NCBI RefSeq assembly: GCF_001884135.1
Contig: NZ_MAOC01000091.1
Span: forward strand, 62,001-126,000
From: Bacillus nitratireducens
Lineage (GTDB): Bacteria; Bacillota; Bacilli; Bacillales; Bacillaceae_G
DNA length: 64,000 nt
Direction of reading: 5' to 3'
This document shows positions 27,350 through 35,818 of this stretch, one piece after another. The position numbers were made by a program, and so were the translations under genes. Every line of letters starts with the position of its first letter. Position 1 is the stretch's first letter. The notes below the pieces were generated by a model. It saw nothing but the letters and a program-made list of their open reading frames with translations. It was not told the origin of the DNA and searched no databases.

Positions 27350-28549
27350 ATGCAAAGTGAAAAACTTTGGACGAAGGATTTCCTCGGAACTTGTTTTAGT
27401 AGTCTGTTTCTCTTTTTAACATTTTACATGCTTATGACTACTCTGCCCGTCTACGTTATAGACGGCCTAAAAGGAAAACCTGAGGAAATTGGTTTAGTTG
27501 CAACTGTTTTTCTTATTTCATCTGTTTTATGTAGACCATTCACAGGAAAATGGCTCGATGATTTAGGAAGAAAGAAAATATTATTTATTTCACTTTCACT
27601 ATTTTTAGCCGCTACTGTTATGTATTTCGGTACGCAAAGTTTATTTTTATTACTTGCCCTTCGCTTCTTACATGGTATTGGATTCGGAATGGCAACAACA
27701 GCTACTGGAACAATTGTAACTGATGTAGCACCAGCTCATAGACGCGGTGAAGCACTTGCTTATTACGGTGTATTTATGAGTCTACCGATGGTAATTGGTC
27801 CTTTTTTAGGTTTAACAATTATTTCTCATTTTTCATTTACTGTATTATTTATCGTTTGTTCAGTATTTTCATTACTCGCATTTTTATTAGGATTAATAGT
27901 GAATATTCCTCATGAAAAACCAGTAAGTAAACAAACACGAGAAAAAATGAAATGGAAAGACTTAATTGAACCATCTTCTATTCCGATTGCTCTAACAGGA
28001 TTTGTTTTAGCCTTTTCTTATAGTGGTATTTTATCCTTTATTCCTATTTATGCAAAAGAACTCGGTTTAAGCGAAGTTGCTAGTTATTTCTTTATTTTAT
28101 ACGCACTTGTTGTTGTAATTTCTCGTCCATTCACAGGAAAAATCTTTGATCGTTTCGGTGAAAATGTACTTATTTATCCAGCTATCATTATTTTCACAAT
28201 TGGAATGTTCATTTTAAGCCAAGCGCAAACTTCATTTTGGTTCCTTGGCGCAGGTATGTTAATTGGTTTAGGATACGGAACATTAATTCCAAGTTTCCAA
28301 ACGATTGCAATTTCTGCCGCTCCAAACCATCGACGTGGTTCTGCGACAGCTACTTACTACTCGTTCTTTGATAGTGGTATTGGCTTCGGTTCTTTCATTT
28401 TAGGTATAGTCGCTGCCAAATCAAGTTATCATAATATGTATTTTATCGCAGCTATTATCGTTGCGTTCACTTTACTTCTATATTATGGATTACACGGACG
28501 AAAACAAAAATTCAAAAAGCAAAGTACAGATGGACAACTATCTGCTTAA
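27350..28549 (+). CDS. MFS transporter (YwoG-like)
   Basis: 399 residues from ATG 27350; an ATG at 27344 directly abuts GGAGGG, so the second one is better spaced. Twelve membrane segments. Motif A: SSVLCRPFTGKWLDDLGRKKILFISLSLF; repeat-half motif SRPFTGKIFDRFGENVLIYPA. The R-G-E-A-L-A-Y-Y-G stretch (HRRGEALAYYG) is typical of drug-efflux MFS. Expression is controlled by the preceding MarR gene. Confidence 0.88.
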   Translation: MQSEKLWTKDFLGTCFSSLFLFLTFYMLMTTLPVYVIDGLKGKPEEIGLVATVFLISSVLCRPFTGKWLDDLGRKKILFISLSLFLAATVMYFGTQSLFLLLALRFLHGIGFGMATTATGTIVTDVAPAHRRGEALAYYGVFMSLPMVIGPFLGLTIISHFSFTVLFIVCSVFSLLAFLLGLIVNIPHEKPVSKQTREKMKWKDLIEPSSIPIALTGFVLAFSYSGILSFIPIYAKELGLSEVASYFFILYALVVVISRPFTGKIFDRFGENVLIYPAIIIFTIGMFILSQAQTSFWFLGAGMLIGLGYGTLIPSFQTIAISAAPNHRRGSATATYYSFFDSGIGFGSFILGIVAAKSSYHNMYFIAAIIVAFTLLLYYGLHGRKQKFKKQSTDGQLSA

Positions 28550-28556
28550 CGTTCAT

Positions 28557-28588
28557 AAGGAAAGTAAACTTACCCGTTTACTTTCCTT
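28557..28588 (+). terminator. Terminator of the marR-MFS operon
   Basis: AAGGAAAGTAAAC (28557-28569) pairs with GTTTACTTTCCTT (28576-28588), then ATTTTGTATTT. Confidence 0.85.
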
Positions 28589-28648
28589 ATTTTGTATTTC
28601 TTTTAAGACGAGCGTATACTTATAATAGAAACTAAAGGAGGTACATGC

Positions 28649-29908
28649 ATGAATGTAAAGAAATCTCCCCTGCTATTACTGTTACTAGTATTACTATTCG
28701 TAGTTACAGGGCTTGGGTTTACTTTTTTAAAAAATAATAAAACGACCCCCACTAAAGATAATGTCACAAAAGAAAACTGGTTAGATGATCCATACTTACG
28801 TTGGTCGTATACACATATGAAAGAATTCACTTTAATTAATGAAGTAAAAAACAATCCTGACCAAGTTGCTCACTTCCCTACCGCGTTACAAAACTTAGAC
28901 GATTTTGCAGTCCAACGTGGATTTGGAAATACGACTCCTCTAAAAATACTTTTAGATGAAAACAAAACAGATGCTTTTGTCGTTGTACAGAATGGTCAAC
29001 TTGTTTATGAACGATACTTCAATGAATATAACGAGAGTGATCCTCATGGCATGGCATCATTAGCAAAGGTGTTCACTGGTGCCATCATACAATCTCTCGC
29101 TGAAGAAAATTTTATTGATGTAGAGAAAACAGCTGACACTTACATAAAAGAATTAAAAAACACACCGTTTGGTAAGGCAACACTTCAGCAATTACTGGAC
29201 ATGCAAGTTTCCGCTGAATACCCTACTCACGGATATATGCAGCTAGGACTAGAAAATCAAGATGCACAACTATATTTAGCTAGTAATATTTTACCCCGAG
29301 GAAAAAACTACGAGGGCCCTATGAAAATTTATGATATGTTACTAGAAGCAGAAGAAACTGCACCACCCGGTTCCGCTTTTTCTTACAATAACGGATCAAC
29401 AGAAACACTCGCTTGGATTATCCGAACCATTACAGGGAAATCGTTAGCTGAAAATGTAAGCGAACGAATTTGGTCTCAAATTGGTATGGAAGAAAACGCG
29501 TATTACGTTACAGATGAAACAAAAGTAGAACAAGCAAGCGCTGGCTTAAATGCAACTGCTAGAGATATGGCGAGGTTCGGACAATTACTATTAAATAATG
29601 GTCAATATAACGGAAAACAAATCGTCCCTTCTTCTATTACAGAAAGTGTGAAAAATGTACAAGAAGGTGAGCTCGCAATTGGTCGTGGTGCTTCCATTTC
29701 TTATCATAATCAATGGTGGATTCCGCACAATGAACAAGGTGCTTTCGAAGTGTTAGGCAGTTATGGACAAACTCTTTACATCGATCCGAAAGCAAATATG
29801 GTAATCGTCCACTTCTCTTCTAACGCTGCGCCTAGTAATGAAATTCATTCGGTTTATTCCGATATGTATATTGATATTGCACATCATTTGGAGAAGCTTC
29901 CACAGTAG
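28649..29908 (+). CDS. Serine hydrolase, beta-lactamase class C / NylB-like
   Basis: 419 residues with an N-terminal membrane anchor (residues 6-27). Catalytic SxxK is Ser137-Lys140 in GMASLAKVF; the tyrosine motif Y-x-N is Tyr246-Asn247-Asn248 in FSYNNGS. The stretch around PPGSAFSYNNGSTETLAWIIRTITGKSL is close to the 6-aminohexanoate-dimer hydrolase (NylB)/esterase branch of the family. It acts outside the membrane on amide or ester bonds of unknown substrate. Monocistronic; the ATG follows AAAGGAGGTACATGC. Confidence 0.88.
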   Translation: MNVKKSPLLLLLLVLLFVVTGLGFTFLKNNKTTPTKDNVTKENWLDDPYLRWSYTHMKEFTLINEVKNNPDQVAHFPTALQNLDDFAVQRGFGNTTPLKILLDENKTDAFVVVQNGQLVYERYFNEYNESDPHGMASLAKVFTGAIIQSLAEENFIDVEKTADTYIKELKNTPFGKATLQQLLDMQVSAEYPTHGYMQLGLENQDAQLYLASNILPRGKNYEGPMKIYDMLLEAEETAPPGSAFSYNNGSTETLAWIIRTITGKSLAENVSERIWSQIGMEENAYYVTDETKVEQASAGLNATARDMARFGQLLLNNGQYNGKQIVPSSITESVKNVQEGELAIGRGASISYHNQWWIPHNEQGAFEVLGSYGQTLYIDPKANMVIVHFSSNAAPSNEIHSVYSDMYIDIAHHLEKLPQ

Positions 29909-29922
29909 TGGAGGCTTTTTTT
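29894..29922 (+). terminator. Terminator overlapping the serine hydrolase stop
   Basis: AAGCTTCCAC and GTGGAGGCTT form a stem spanning the stop codon, followed by T7. Confidence 0.8.
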
Positions 29923-30067
29923 ATTTACCCAACTCCTACTCCAGTTAGCACTTAGTTAGTAGGATTTGCCGAAAGAATTACTATTTGAACCACTCCTAAC
30001 CCCCATTTATATTGATAATATTTTAGTAATTTGAAAACACTAGTGCTTAGGAAAGGAGGGATTACGA

Positions 30068-30439
30068 ATGTCTGTGAAAAAGCTATTAACTGGATTAATC
30101 ATTTCACTTGCGATGATTGTAGGTATGACTACTTTAGGTTCGCTCCGTGTATTTGCCGAATCCGACGCTGTGAGACAGCCTATTGAGGTTGAATTGAATG
30201 ATGATTACTTTAATCCGAGTACCATCACTGTTCCGGTTGGGAAAACGACAACGTTGCTATTGAAAAACAAAGGAAATAGAGAACATACCTTCACGGTGAA
30301 AAAACTCGGAATTGATGCCGAAGTCCCGTCAGGAAAAGAAATAACAATTACCGTAAAACCTGAAACTCCCGGTACATATGAACTAATATGTCGGTTCCAC
30401 TACTTGAAAGGAATGGATGGGAAAGTAATAGTCAAATAA
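30068..30439 (+). CDS. Secreted cupredoxin-like protein
   Basis: 123 residues. Signal peptide to about residue 30 (cleavage FA-ESD). The beta-sandwich that follows has type 1 copper ligands in the right order: His73 (NREHTF), then Cys108, His111 and Met116 in CRFHYLKGM. This is a plastocyanin/nitrosocyanin-like electron-transfer or copper-binding domain. The start follows AAAGGAGGGATTACG. Compared with soluble plastocyanins it has only the minimal loop between Cys and Met. Partners are unknown; no oxidase neighbours. Confidence 0.85.
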   Translation: MSVKKLLTGLIISLAMIVGMTTLGSLRVFAESDAVRQPIEVELNDDYFNPSTITVPVGKTTTLLLKNKGNREHTFTVKKLGIDAEVPSGKEITITVKPETPGTYELICRFHYLKGMDGKVIVK

Positions 30440-30532
30440 CGAGCGGTACCGGTCCTTACAAGACAGAATTATCAATTACTGAGTATTAATATTCTATAAT
30501 TGGGTAACAGCTCCAAAACTGATTTTCAATAG

Positions 30533-30566
30533 AAAAAAGGTTACAAATTCGATTGTAGCCCTTTTT
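30533..30566 (+). terminator. Terminator region after the cupredoxin gene
   Basis: AAAAAGGTTACAA pairs imperfectly with TTGTAGCCCTTTTT around ATTCGA. Confidence 0.6.
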
Positions 30567-30601
30567 CCAAATGTTTTTGTTTTATGCAATTCCTATAATA
30601 A

Positions 30602-31156
30602 TTATAGGAGTGAAGTATGGTTCGAAATAGCGCTGATTGTATGAATCCAATCGTCGCAATGAATCTCGTGCCCCGATCCTTCTAGGGTTAGTAATACAGC
30701 ATGGAGAATTTCATTAACAAGAGCAAGACCAAAACCATGCTCGTATGGGAGCACTGTATCTTCTGTACCGTGGATAACCAAAGTAGGTATATTAATTTCT
30801 TTTAACTTCCCCTCATAAGAATCATCGCCTTTAAGAAGTGAGTGATTAAACATACTGAGTAGGTTATTTGCTCGTTTTATTTCTTTTTCTACCTGCTTAT
30901 AAGCCCTCTTCTCATCGAACTTATGCTTTGAACCACAGAGTAACACTGATCCTGTAACCAAGTAATTTGCAACAGATTCTTCATCCGACGAATTTAGTTT
31001 GGCCCCATTAGCATGGTAAGTGAGTATCTTCTCATCGATCGGAGGCAAATTCCGTTTGTTGTCTTCAGAGCCAAAAATACTTGATGCAATCAAAGTTATA
31101 CTTAGAAATCTCTGAAGGTTCCTCAAGGCTACAATTTGAGCAATCATTCCACCCAT
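30602..31156 (-). pseudogene. Alpha/beta hydrolase lacking its N-terminal half
   Basis: The frame starts at what should be the middle of the protein: MGGMIAQIVALR is the part after the nucleophile serine in a G-H-S-M-G-G elbow, so the oxyanion-hole strand and the catalytic Ser are missing. The rest looks normal, with LVIHGTEDTVLP (acid) and GSGHEIH (histidine). There is no ribosome-binding site before the ATG, and upstream DNA (FLLFL) bears no hydrolase sequence. A truncated copy, consistent with rearrangement at the left edge of the island zone. Confidence 0.75.
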
Positions 31157-31273
31157 TAGAAAAAGCAGGAAAATAATATTAAATTGGCTTCCATTCGCAG
31201 GAGTTTAGGCCTTGCATTTATGACTATTTGGTTGAGCAATCGATATGTTGTGCTGAAACGTCAATATATTTAA

Positions 31274-31307
31274 AAAAGGATCTCTCTTGATAAAGAGAGA
31301 TCCTTTT
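31274..31307 (-). terminator. Terminator of the 34-residue gene
   Basis: AAAAGGATCTCTCTT (31274-31288) and its complement (31293-31307), 4-base loop, T-run on the minus strand. Confidence 0.85.
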
Positions 31308-31308
31308 C

Positions 31309-31413
31309 TTATTTCTTCTTCTTTTCTGTCGGTTGGCTTTGTTTAGCGAAATTAGATGAATCATCGAAATTCGGTTGCTTTTTACCAGCATTATTACTTC
31401 TACCTTTTCCCAT
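31309..31413 (-). CDS. Small basic 34-residue protein
   Basis: Too short for most gene finders but convincing: GGAGGTG eight bases before the ATG (31411-31413), 34 codons (MGKGRSNNAGKKQPNF then DDSSNFAKQSQPTEKKKK), and a terminator two bases past the stop. Strongly basic, no hydrophobic core. Composition (Lys, Asn, Gln, Ser) is like minor small acid-soluble or other forespore proteins of Bacillus, but I do not recognise a specific family. Confidence 0.7.
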   Translation of the reverse strand: MGKGRSNNAGKKQPNFDDSSNFAKQSQPTEKKKK

Positions 31414-31445
31414 ATGTAATGCACCTCCCCTCACCCTTACTATTC

Positions 31446-31489
31446 CCAAATAAAAAATCCTCTTACATCCAAGAGGATTTTTTATTTGG
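31446..31489. terminator. Long terminator hairpin
   Basis: CCAAATAAAAAATCCTCTT (31446-31464) and its exact complement (31471-31489) around ACATCC. It can end the GC-rich esterase transcript on the minus strand. Confidence 0.8.
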
Positions 31490-31631
31490 CTCTTATTAAT
31501 AATGCCAAACTGTTCTCATAGCATTTCCAACACTTCCCGTCCTGCCATACCTTTTAACCATGGTGTTGATGGTGGCCATCATGCGTATAATTGTCTTGGA
31601 GTTCTCCTTTAAACAATACCTAAGTTCGGTT

Positions 31632-32861
31632 TCAGTCTTCGATTGCTTGGTAGACTGTGGTCCAGAAGTCTTGGATAAGATGCGATGAGGCCGGAGTGGA
31701 CATCCCAACCTGGGTGAACAGAATTCCAATAAACTGTTTGTCTGGATCAGCGTAAGCTGTAGTGCCAGTTCCGCCATCCCAGCCGAATTGACCGATAGAC
31801 GCGTAATCTCCAAGATAGGTACGCACCGCCATCCCAAAGCCCCAGCCACCTTGTATCCCTTGTCCAAACGACAAATGGACGTTGTTTTTGGCCAAATCGT
31901 CTCGGTATACTTGTTGTTCAAGAGTAAGACGGTTGGTGGTCATCAACTGGACTGCGGGCCTAGACAGAATCCGTTTGGTTCCGTGCATCCCTTTGTTCAA
32001 CAGCATCTGCAAATACGCATGATAATCGTCGATGGTTGCGAGCAGCCCACCACCGCCTGCTTGAAATGCTGGAGGTTTGCTGTAACGTCCGCCTGCACCC
32101 TCATCCCACACGATGAACTCACCTGTCTGCGGATCGGGATTGAAGGCAGGTGGAAGCCGATCAATCTTGAGCTCAGGCACATAGAAACCAGTGTCCTTCA
32201 TTCCCAGTGGATTGAATATGCGTTCGCGCAAGAACGACTCGAATGTCTGACCCGTGATCCTGGCAACAAGAATGCCGAGCACTTCAATACTGATATGATA
32301 CTGCCACCGCTCTCCGGGCTGGTAGCTTAGCGGAAGTGCACCTAGGCGACACATAAACTCATCTGGATCGGGCATATCCTGCCCTGGCGTGTCGAATATC
32401 CCACTCTCGAAGAACGCGTTCATGATCGGAGAACCCATCAACGTGAGATCCACTCCGAGCCCGAATGTGGAGGTCAACAGGTCTCGTACAGTGATAGGAC
32501 GCCGTGCTGGGACGGTCTCTTCCAATGGACCATCGGGTTGTTTCAACACCTGCCGGTCAGCGAGTTCGGGCAGCCATTTGTCTACTGGGTCGTCTAAATG
32601 CAGTTTGCACTCGTCGAGCAGAACCATTACTGGTGAAACTGCGATCGGCTTGCTAGTGGACGCCAATCGAAAGATCGTGTCCCGACGCATTGGTGCACCA
32701 CCATCATGCCTCATTGTTCCAAGCGCTTCGACGTGCGTCTCGCCGTTTCGGCTGACTAAGGCGACGAGCCCAGGAATCTTTCCAGAATCGACATGCTGCG
32801 CCAGTACATTGCGCATTTTGCGCAATCCTGTTTCAGAAAAGCCTTTATTGTTTTGTCCCAT
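31632..32861 (-). CDS. GC-rich beta-lactamase-fold esterase (class C / family VIII type)
   Basis: 409 residues. SxxK nucleophile Ser68-Lys71 in FRLASTSKPIAV; Tyr-containing motif WQYHISIEVLG corresponding to Y-x-N/S; late GGWGFGM and W-D-G-G-T-G-T motif of EstB-like enzymes. No signal peptide, so cytoplasmic, as usual for family VIII esterases. The base composition stands out: codons such as CGG, GCC, CTG and GGC are frequent and the gene is visibly above 50% GC, against about 35% for its neighbours. This is strong evidence of recent transfer from a GC-richer donor. The ribosome-binding site (AAAGGAG, 6 bases from ATG) is Bacillus-like. An overlapping open frame at 31496-31921 is a shadow. 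Confidence 0.88.
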   Translation of the reverse strand: MGQNNKGFSETGLRKMRNVLAQHVDSGKIPGLVALVSRNGETHVEALGTMRHDGGAPMRRDTIFRLASTSKPIAVSPVMVLLDECKLHLDDPVDKWLPELADRQVLKQPDGPLEETVPARRPITVRDLLTSTFGLGVDLTLMGSPIMNAFFESGIFDTPGQDMPDPDEFMCRLGALPLSYQPGERWQYHISIEVLGILVARITGQTFESFLRERIFNPLGMKDTGFYVPELKIDRLPPAFNPDPQTGEFIVWDEGAGGRYSKPPAFQAGGGGLLATIDDYHAYLQMLLNKGMHGTKRILSRPAVQLMTTNRLTLEQQVYRDDLAKNNVHLSFGQGIQGGWGFGMAVRTYLGDYASIGQFGWDGGTGTTAYADPDKQFIGILFTQVGMSTPASSHLIQDFWTTVYQAIED

Positions 32862-33286
32862 TTTGTTCTCCTTTAGTTTAGATTGAGATTTCTAATACAT
32901 ATCGACAATCAATTATTAGTTCTTCAAATAGAAAAATTCCCCTTTTTAATAATTTCGACAAAATGCATTTATGTATATGGAGGCATCATACATCACTATC
33001 AACCTAAGATAAACTTATATCCATACTTCATAAAGAACGTTATTCTTTTTGTAGACATATACAGAAAGGATGGCGATGTATTGCTATCCCATTGTAGATT
33101 AAGTAGGAAGAGGCACTTTGAGGATAGTGCCTTTTCTTTATAAAAAATCCAAATGCTGATACATAATGAATTAATAAAGATAGGCTAATTTAAATTTATA
33201 GAGATTTAATAATAAGGATAGTAGACTTATAAAATCTTAGTTAAGAGCGTCTCATAAGACTTAATCTCAAAAAAGGGGGTGATGTT
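32862..33286. other. Gene-free interval with a remnant and hairpin
   Basis: No real gene. Near 33060-33100 there is a scrap of frame ending RKDGDVLLSHCR, resembling a scrap at 54803-54860 on the far side of the island. AGGCACT (33111-33117) and AGTGCCT (33126-33132) form a terminator-like stem followed by TTTTCTTT. Confidence 0.45.
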
Positions 33287-33571
33287 TTGCGGAAAATCGG
33301 TTATATACATGTCAGTTCGACTAGCCAGAACCCTTCGAGGCAATTTCAGCAACTGAACGAAATTGGAATGGATATTATTTTTGAAGAAAAAGTTTCTGGA
33401 GCAACAAAGGATCGCGAGCAACTTCAAAAAATGTTAGAGGATTTACAGAAATGTGACATTATTTATGTTACAAACTTAACTCGGATCACTCGTAACACAC
33501 AGGATTTAATTAAATTAATTGAGTTTATACGAGGTAAAAAAGCGAGCTTAAAATCACTAAAGGATACATAG
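33287..33571 (+). pseudogene. Broken serine recombinase (resolvase) N-terminal domain
   Basis: Starts at TTG 33287 after GGGGGTGATG. The catalytic domain begins RKIGYIHVSSTSQNPSRQFQQL, with the expected VS-S serine, but His replaces the usual Arg of the Y-x-R-V-S motif. It continues through EEKVSGATKDREQLQKMLEDL and YVTNLTRITRNTQDLIKLIE. After KSLKDT the expected Trp is a TAG stop, then LDLAD in frame, and then the sequence turns into the end of a spore-protein gene on the other strand. The DNA-binding HTH is missing. So only about 100 of roughly 185 residues survive. Probably a relic of a transposon or plasmid resolvase. Confidence 0.85.
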
Positions 33572-33579
33572 CTAGATTT

Positions 33580-33708
33580 AGCAGATGTTTCTGGACCAAG
33601 TGTAATCCCTAGTTCACGAGCAAATTCACATTTCATCTGCTCGATTGCACTTGCAACAGCGGAAATATGAATTTCATTATTATTATTTTCGTGTCTTTGA
33701 ATATTCAT
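33580..33708 (-). pseudogene. Truncated alpha/beta-type small acid-soluble spore protein
   Basis: The minus-strand frame from 33708 reads MNIQRHENNNNEIHISAVA, then AIEQMKCEFARELGITLGPETSA, the GPR-protease site and first DNA-binding helix of alpha/beta SASPs (normally E-I-A-x-E-L-G-V-x-L-G-x-D-T-T-S-R-x-N-G-S-V-G-G-E). After TSA the typical second half is gone and the frame runs into the reversed recombinase fragment. SASPs coat and protect spore DNA. The gene is cut at about 33575-33590. Confidence 0.75.
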
Positions 33709-33836
33709 AATTACACCGCCATTTTATTCGTATATAACATGTGCGTGATTATGATATTTATACATAACACGATTCATTTCTGTCTCATATTCTGTCTAGT
33801 AAATTGCTTTTCTTTTTTATACTCGATTAGATGAAT

Positions 33837-33962
33837 TTAGAACGCATCCGAATCTTTGATTCCTAAAACATTCATTTCTTCTTTAAATAAACGCCATGGC
33901 TCTACTATTATTGCTTTTTCACGACCATCCCTTAAGGTGAAAACTCTTAAATATCCCATCAT
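33837..33962 (-). CDS. Small 41-residue protein
   Basis: ATG at 33960-33962 (second ATG directly after) preceded by AGGAGAG; 41 codons reading MMGYLRVFTLRDGREKAII, VEPWRLFKEEMNVLG, IKDSDAF. Compact, beta-then-helix in appearance, no membrane segment. Not recognised. It lies just upstream (same strand) of the truncated SASP gene. Confidence 0.55.
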   Translation of the reverse strand: MMGYLRVFTLRDGREKAIIVEPWRLFKEEMNVLGIKDSDAF

Positions 33963-34368
33963 ACACTCTCCTAAATATTTAAATTCACATCTCATTTTTA
34001 TTGCTATTGCTATACATATTTATAACCTTCAAATACAAAAACAATAAGTTTTCTACTGAATAAAGACCTAAATACAGATACTCCCTATTTACTTTAGGAT
34101 ACTTTTTTAATTTCATTCACTCATTAGAACAAAAAAATTGATGGCTTCTCCACCAAAAGAATTATGCTTCTGTTTTTAAAGTAACTCCAAAGAAAGTAAT
34201 ATTGCGCTAAATACCACTTATATGTACGGTATATACAGATTTGAAATTCTGAATGATTTGTTACCTTATTTATAGGATCTAAGTGGAATTATAAAGTGGG
34301 CAATAGGGCCTTGTTCTGCGGTTCATCTTCAAATTCCAACTCCAATTTATAAAAGTAAGGGGATAATT
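33963..34368. other. Gene-free interval at the left island border
   Basis: AT-rich DNA between the small minus-strand gene and lanP. No repeat, integrase or att-like duplication that I can recognise. Confidence 0.45.
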
Positions 34369-35784
34369 ATGAAAAAACAAGCAATCACTGTCATTTCAAC
34401 CGCGTTAACATGTTTTTTACTTTCTAATGTAGGACATGCTCAGGAAAAACCTAAGCAATATTACACCGTTTTATTAAAAGACCCATCAAAATTTGAGCAA
34501 GGCATCACTGAGATAAAAAAGGAGAATGGAGAAATTACTTATACTGTCCCGGAGATAGGACTCATTCAATTCAAAGGAGATACACAAATTTCTAAAAATC
34601 AATCTCCCTTATTTGAATCAGTTAATCCTTCTTTGCAAGTCGAAAAACCAGAGGTTCCTCATTCCATAAAAATGCCTAATTTATCAACTCTTTCAACAAA
34701 AACATTAGATACAAACCTACCTCCCTTATGGGATATGCAATGGGACATGAAGGAAATTACTCATAATGGAGAAAGTTATAAAAAAGAAACTGGCTCTCAT
34801 AATGTGGTTGTTGGAATTATTGATTCAGGAGTCGATGTGGATCATCCTGACTTAGTAAAAAACCTTATTCCTGGATCTAAAAACTTCGTTCCAAAGGGAG
34901 GATTGAGAGGTACTGAACCTGAAGAGACAGGTGATATTAATAATATAAATGATATCAATGGCCATGGAACTCTCGTTTCAGGATCTATTGCTGCAAATGG
35001 GGAATTAAAAGGCGTTGCTCCTGATACGGGAATCAGAGCATATCGTGTATTTGGAAATAAATCAGCTGATGCAGCCTGGGTCATTAATGCCATCATCGAA
35101 GCAGCTAAGGATGATGTAGATGTTATCAACCTTAGTCTTGGTTCCTATTATGTAAATGGAAAAGTCTATGAAAATGGAAAACTTGTAGACAATGGATGGG
35201 CAGAAGTAGAAGGTTACAAACGTGCTATAGAATATGCCAATCAGCATGGTAGTGTAGTAGTAGCTTCTGCAGGAAATGATTCTGTAAACGTGGCTAATAA
35301 ACAAGAGCTAAATAACTTTCTTAAACAAAAATATGAAAAAGAGGGGAAAATATTTACTGGTGTAGGAATAGAAGCACCTGGGGAATTACCAGGTGTAGTA
35401 ACAGTGTCATCAACTGGTCCAACCGGACAACGTTCTGTATTCTCTAATTACGGAGAAGGGGTCATTGACATATCTGCTCCAGGAGGAGATTATCGTTTAT
35501 GGCAACAATATGGCGAAGAGGTATGGTGGAATACTGGTCTTTTCCGACAAGAGGAAGTACTGACAACTTTTAATACTGGAAGATACTTATTTGCCGCTGG
35601 TACATCAATGGCAGTTCCGAAAGTATCCGCTACACTAGCTCTAATTATCAATCACTATAATTTTAAAAATCAACCGAAAAGATCAATTTCACACCTTTAC
35701 AAAAACGGAATAAAGAAAGATATAGCACCTGATAAAGCCTCTTGGGGGAACGGACAGCTGGACGTATATAATGCTATTAAATAA
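34369..35784 (+). CDS. lanP: LanP-type subtilase, lantibiotic leader peptidase
   Basis: 471 residues. Signal peptide to about residue 24 (GHA-QEK), pro-region to about 120, then a subtilisin domain with Asp152 (GIIDSGVDVDHPD), His199 (NGHGTLVSG), oxyanion Asn303 (SAGNDS) and Ser413 (GTSMAVPK; Val replaces the usual Ala). The catalytic domain has the inserted loop (GSYYVNGKVYENGKLVDNGWAEVEGYKRAI) typical of EpiP/NisP-like lantibiotic proteases. It ends without a wall-sorting motif, so it is released like EpiP. The role is to remove the precursor's leader after export, here predicted after Pro-Gln. It is convergent with lanK, and the nearest downstream element is a terminator. Start ATG after AAGTAAGGGGATAATT. 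Confidence 0.88.
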   Translation: MKKQAITVISTALTCFLLSNVGHAQEKPKQYYTVLLKDPSKFEQGITEIKKENGEITYTVPEIGLIQFKGDTQISKNQSPLFESVNPSLQVEKPEVPHSIKMPNLSTLSTKTLDTNLPPLWDMQWDMKEITHNGESYKKETGSHNVVVGIIDSGVDVDHPDLVKNLIPGSKNFVPKGGLRGTEPEETGDINNINDINGHGTLVSGSIAANGELKGVAPDTGIRAYRVFGNKSADAAWVINAIIEAAKDDVDVINLSLGSYYVNGKVYENGKLVDNGWAEVEGYKRAIEYANQHGSVVVASAGNDSVNVANKQELNNFLKQKYEKEGKIFTGVGIEAPGELPGVVTVSSTGPTGQRSVFSNYGEGVIDISAPGGDYRLWQQYGEEVWWNTGLFRQEEVLTTFNTGRYLFAAGTSMAVPKVSATLALIINHYNFKNQPKRSISHLYKNGIKKDIAPDKASWGNGQLDVYNAIK

Positions 35785-35786
35785 TG

Positions 35787-35818
35787 AAAAGGAACTATGA
35801 CAATTCATAGTTCCTTTT
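35787..35818 (+). terminator. Terminator of lanP
   Basis: AAAAGGAACTATGA (35787-35800) and TCATAGTTCCTTTT (35805-35818), then TT. It overlaps the last codons of the convergent kinase gene. Confidence 0.85.

Noticed and set aside
31496-31921. 141-residue open frame on the minus strand
   Set aside because: It overlaps the end of the GC-rich esterase in another frame; high GC creates long spurious frames and it has no ribosome-binding site or domain.
31788-32886. Long plus-strand frames opposite the GC-rich esterase
   Set aside because: Antisense shadows of a GC-rich gene; no start signals or protein-like composition.
32883-33143. 86-residue plus-strand frame
   Set aside because: Starts without a ribosome-binding site in non-coding-looking DNA; only its end (DGDVLLSHC) resembles a real protein tail, noted as a scrap.
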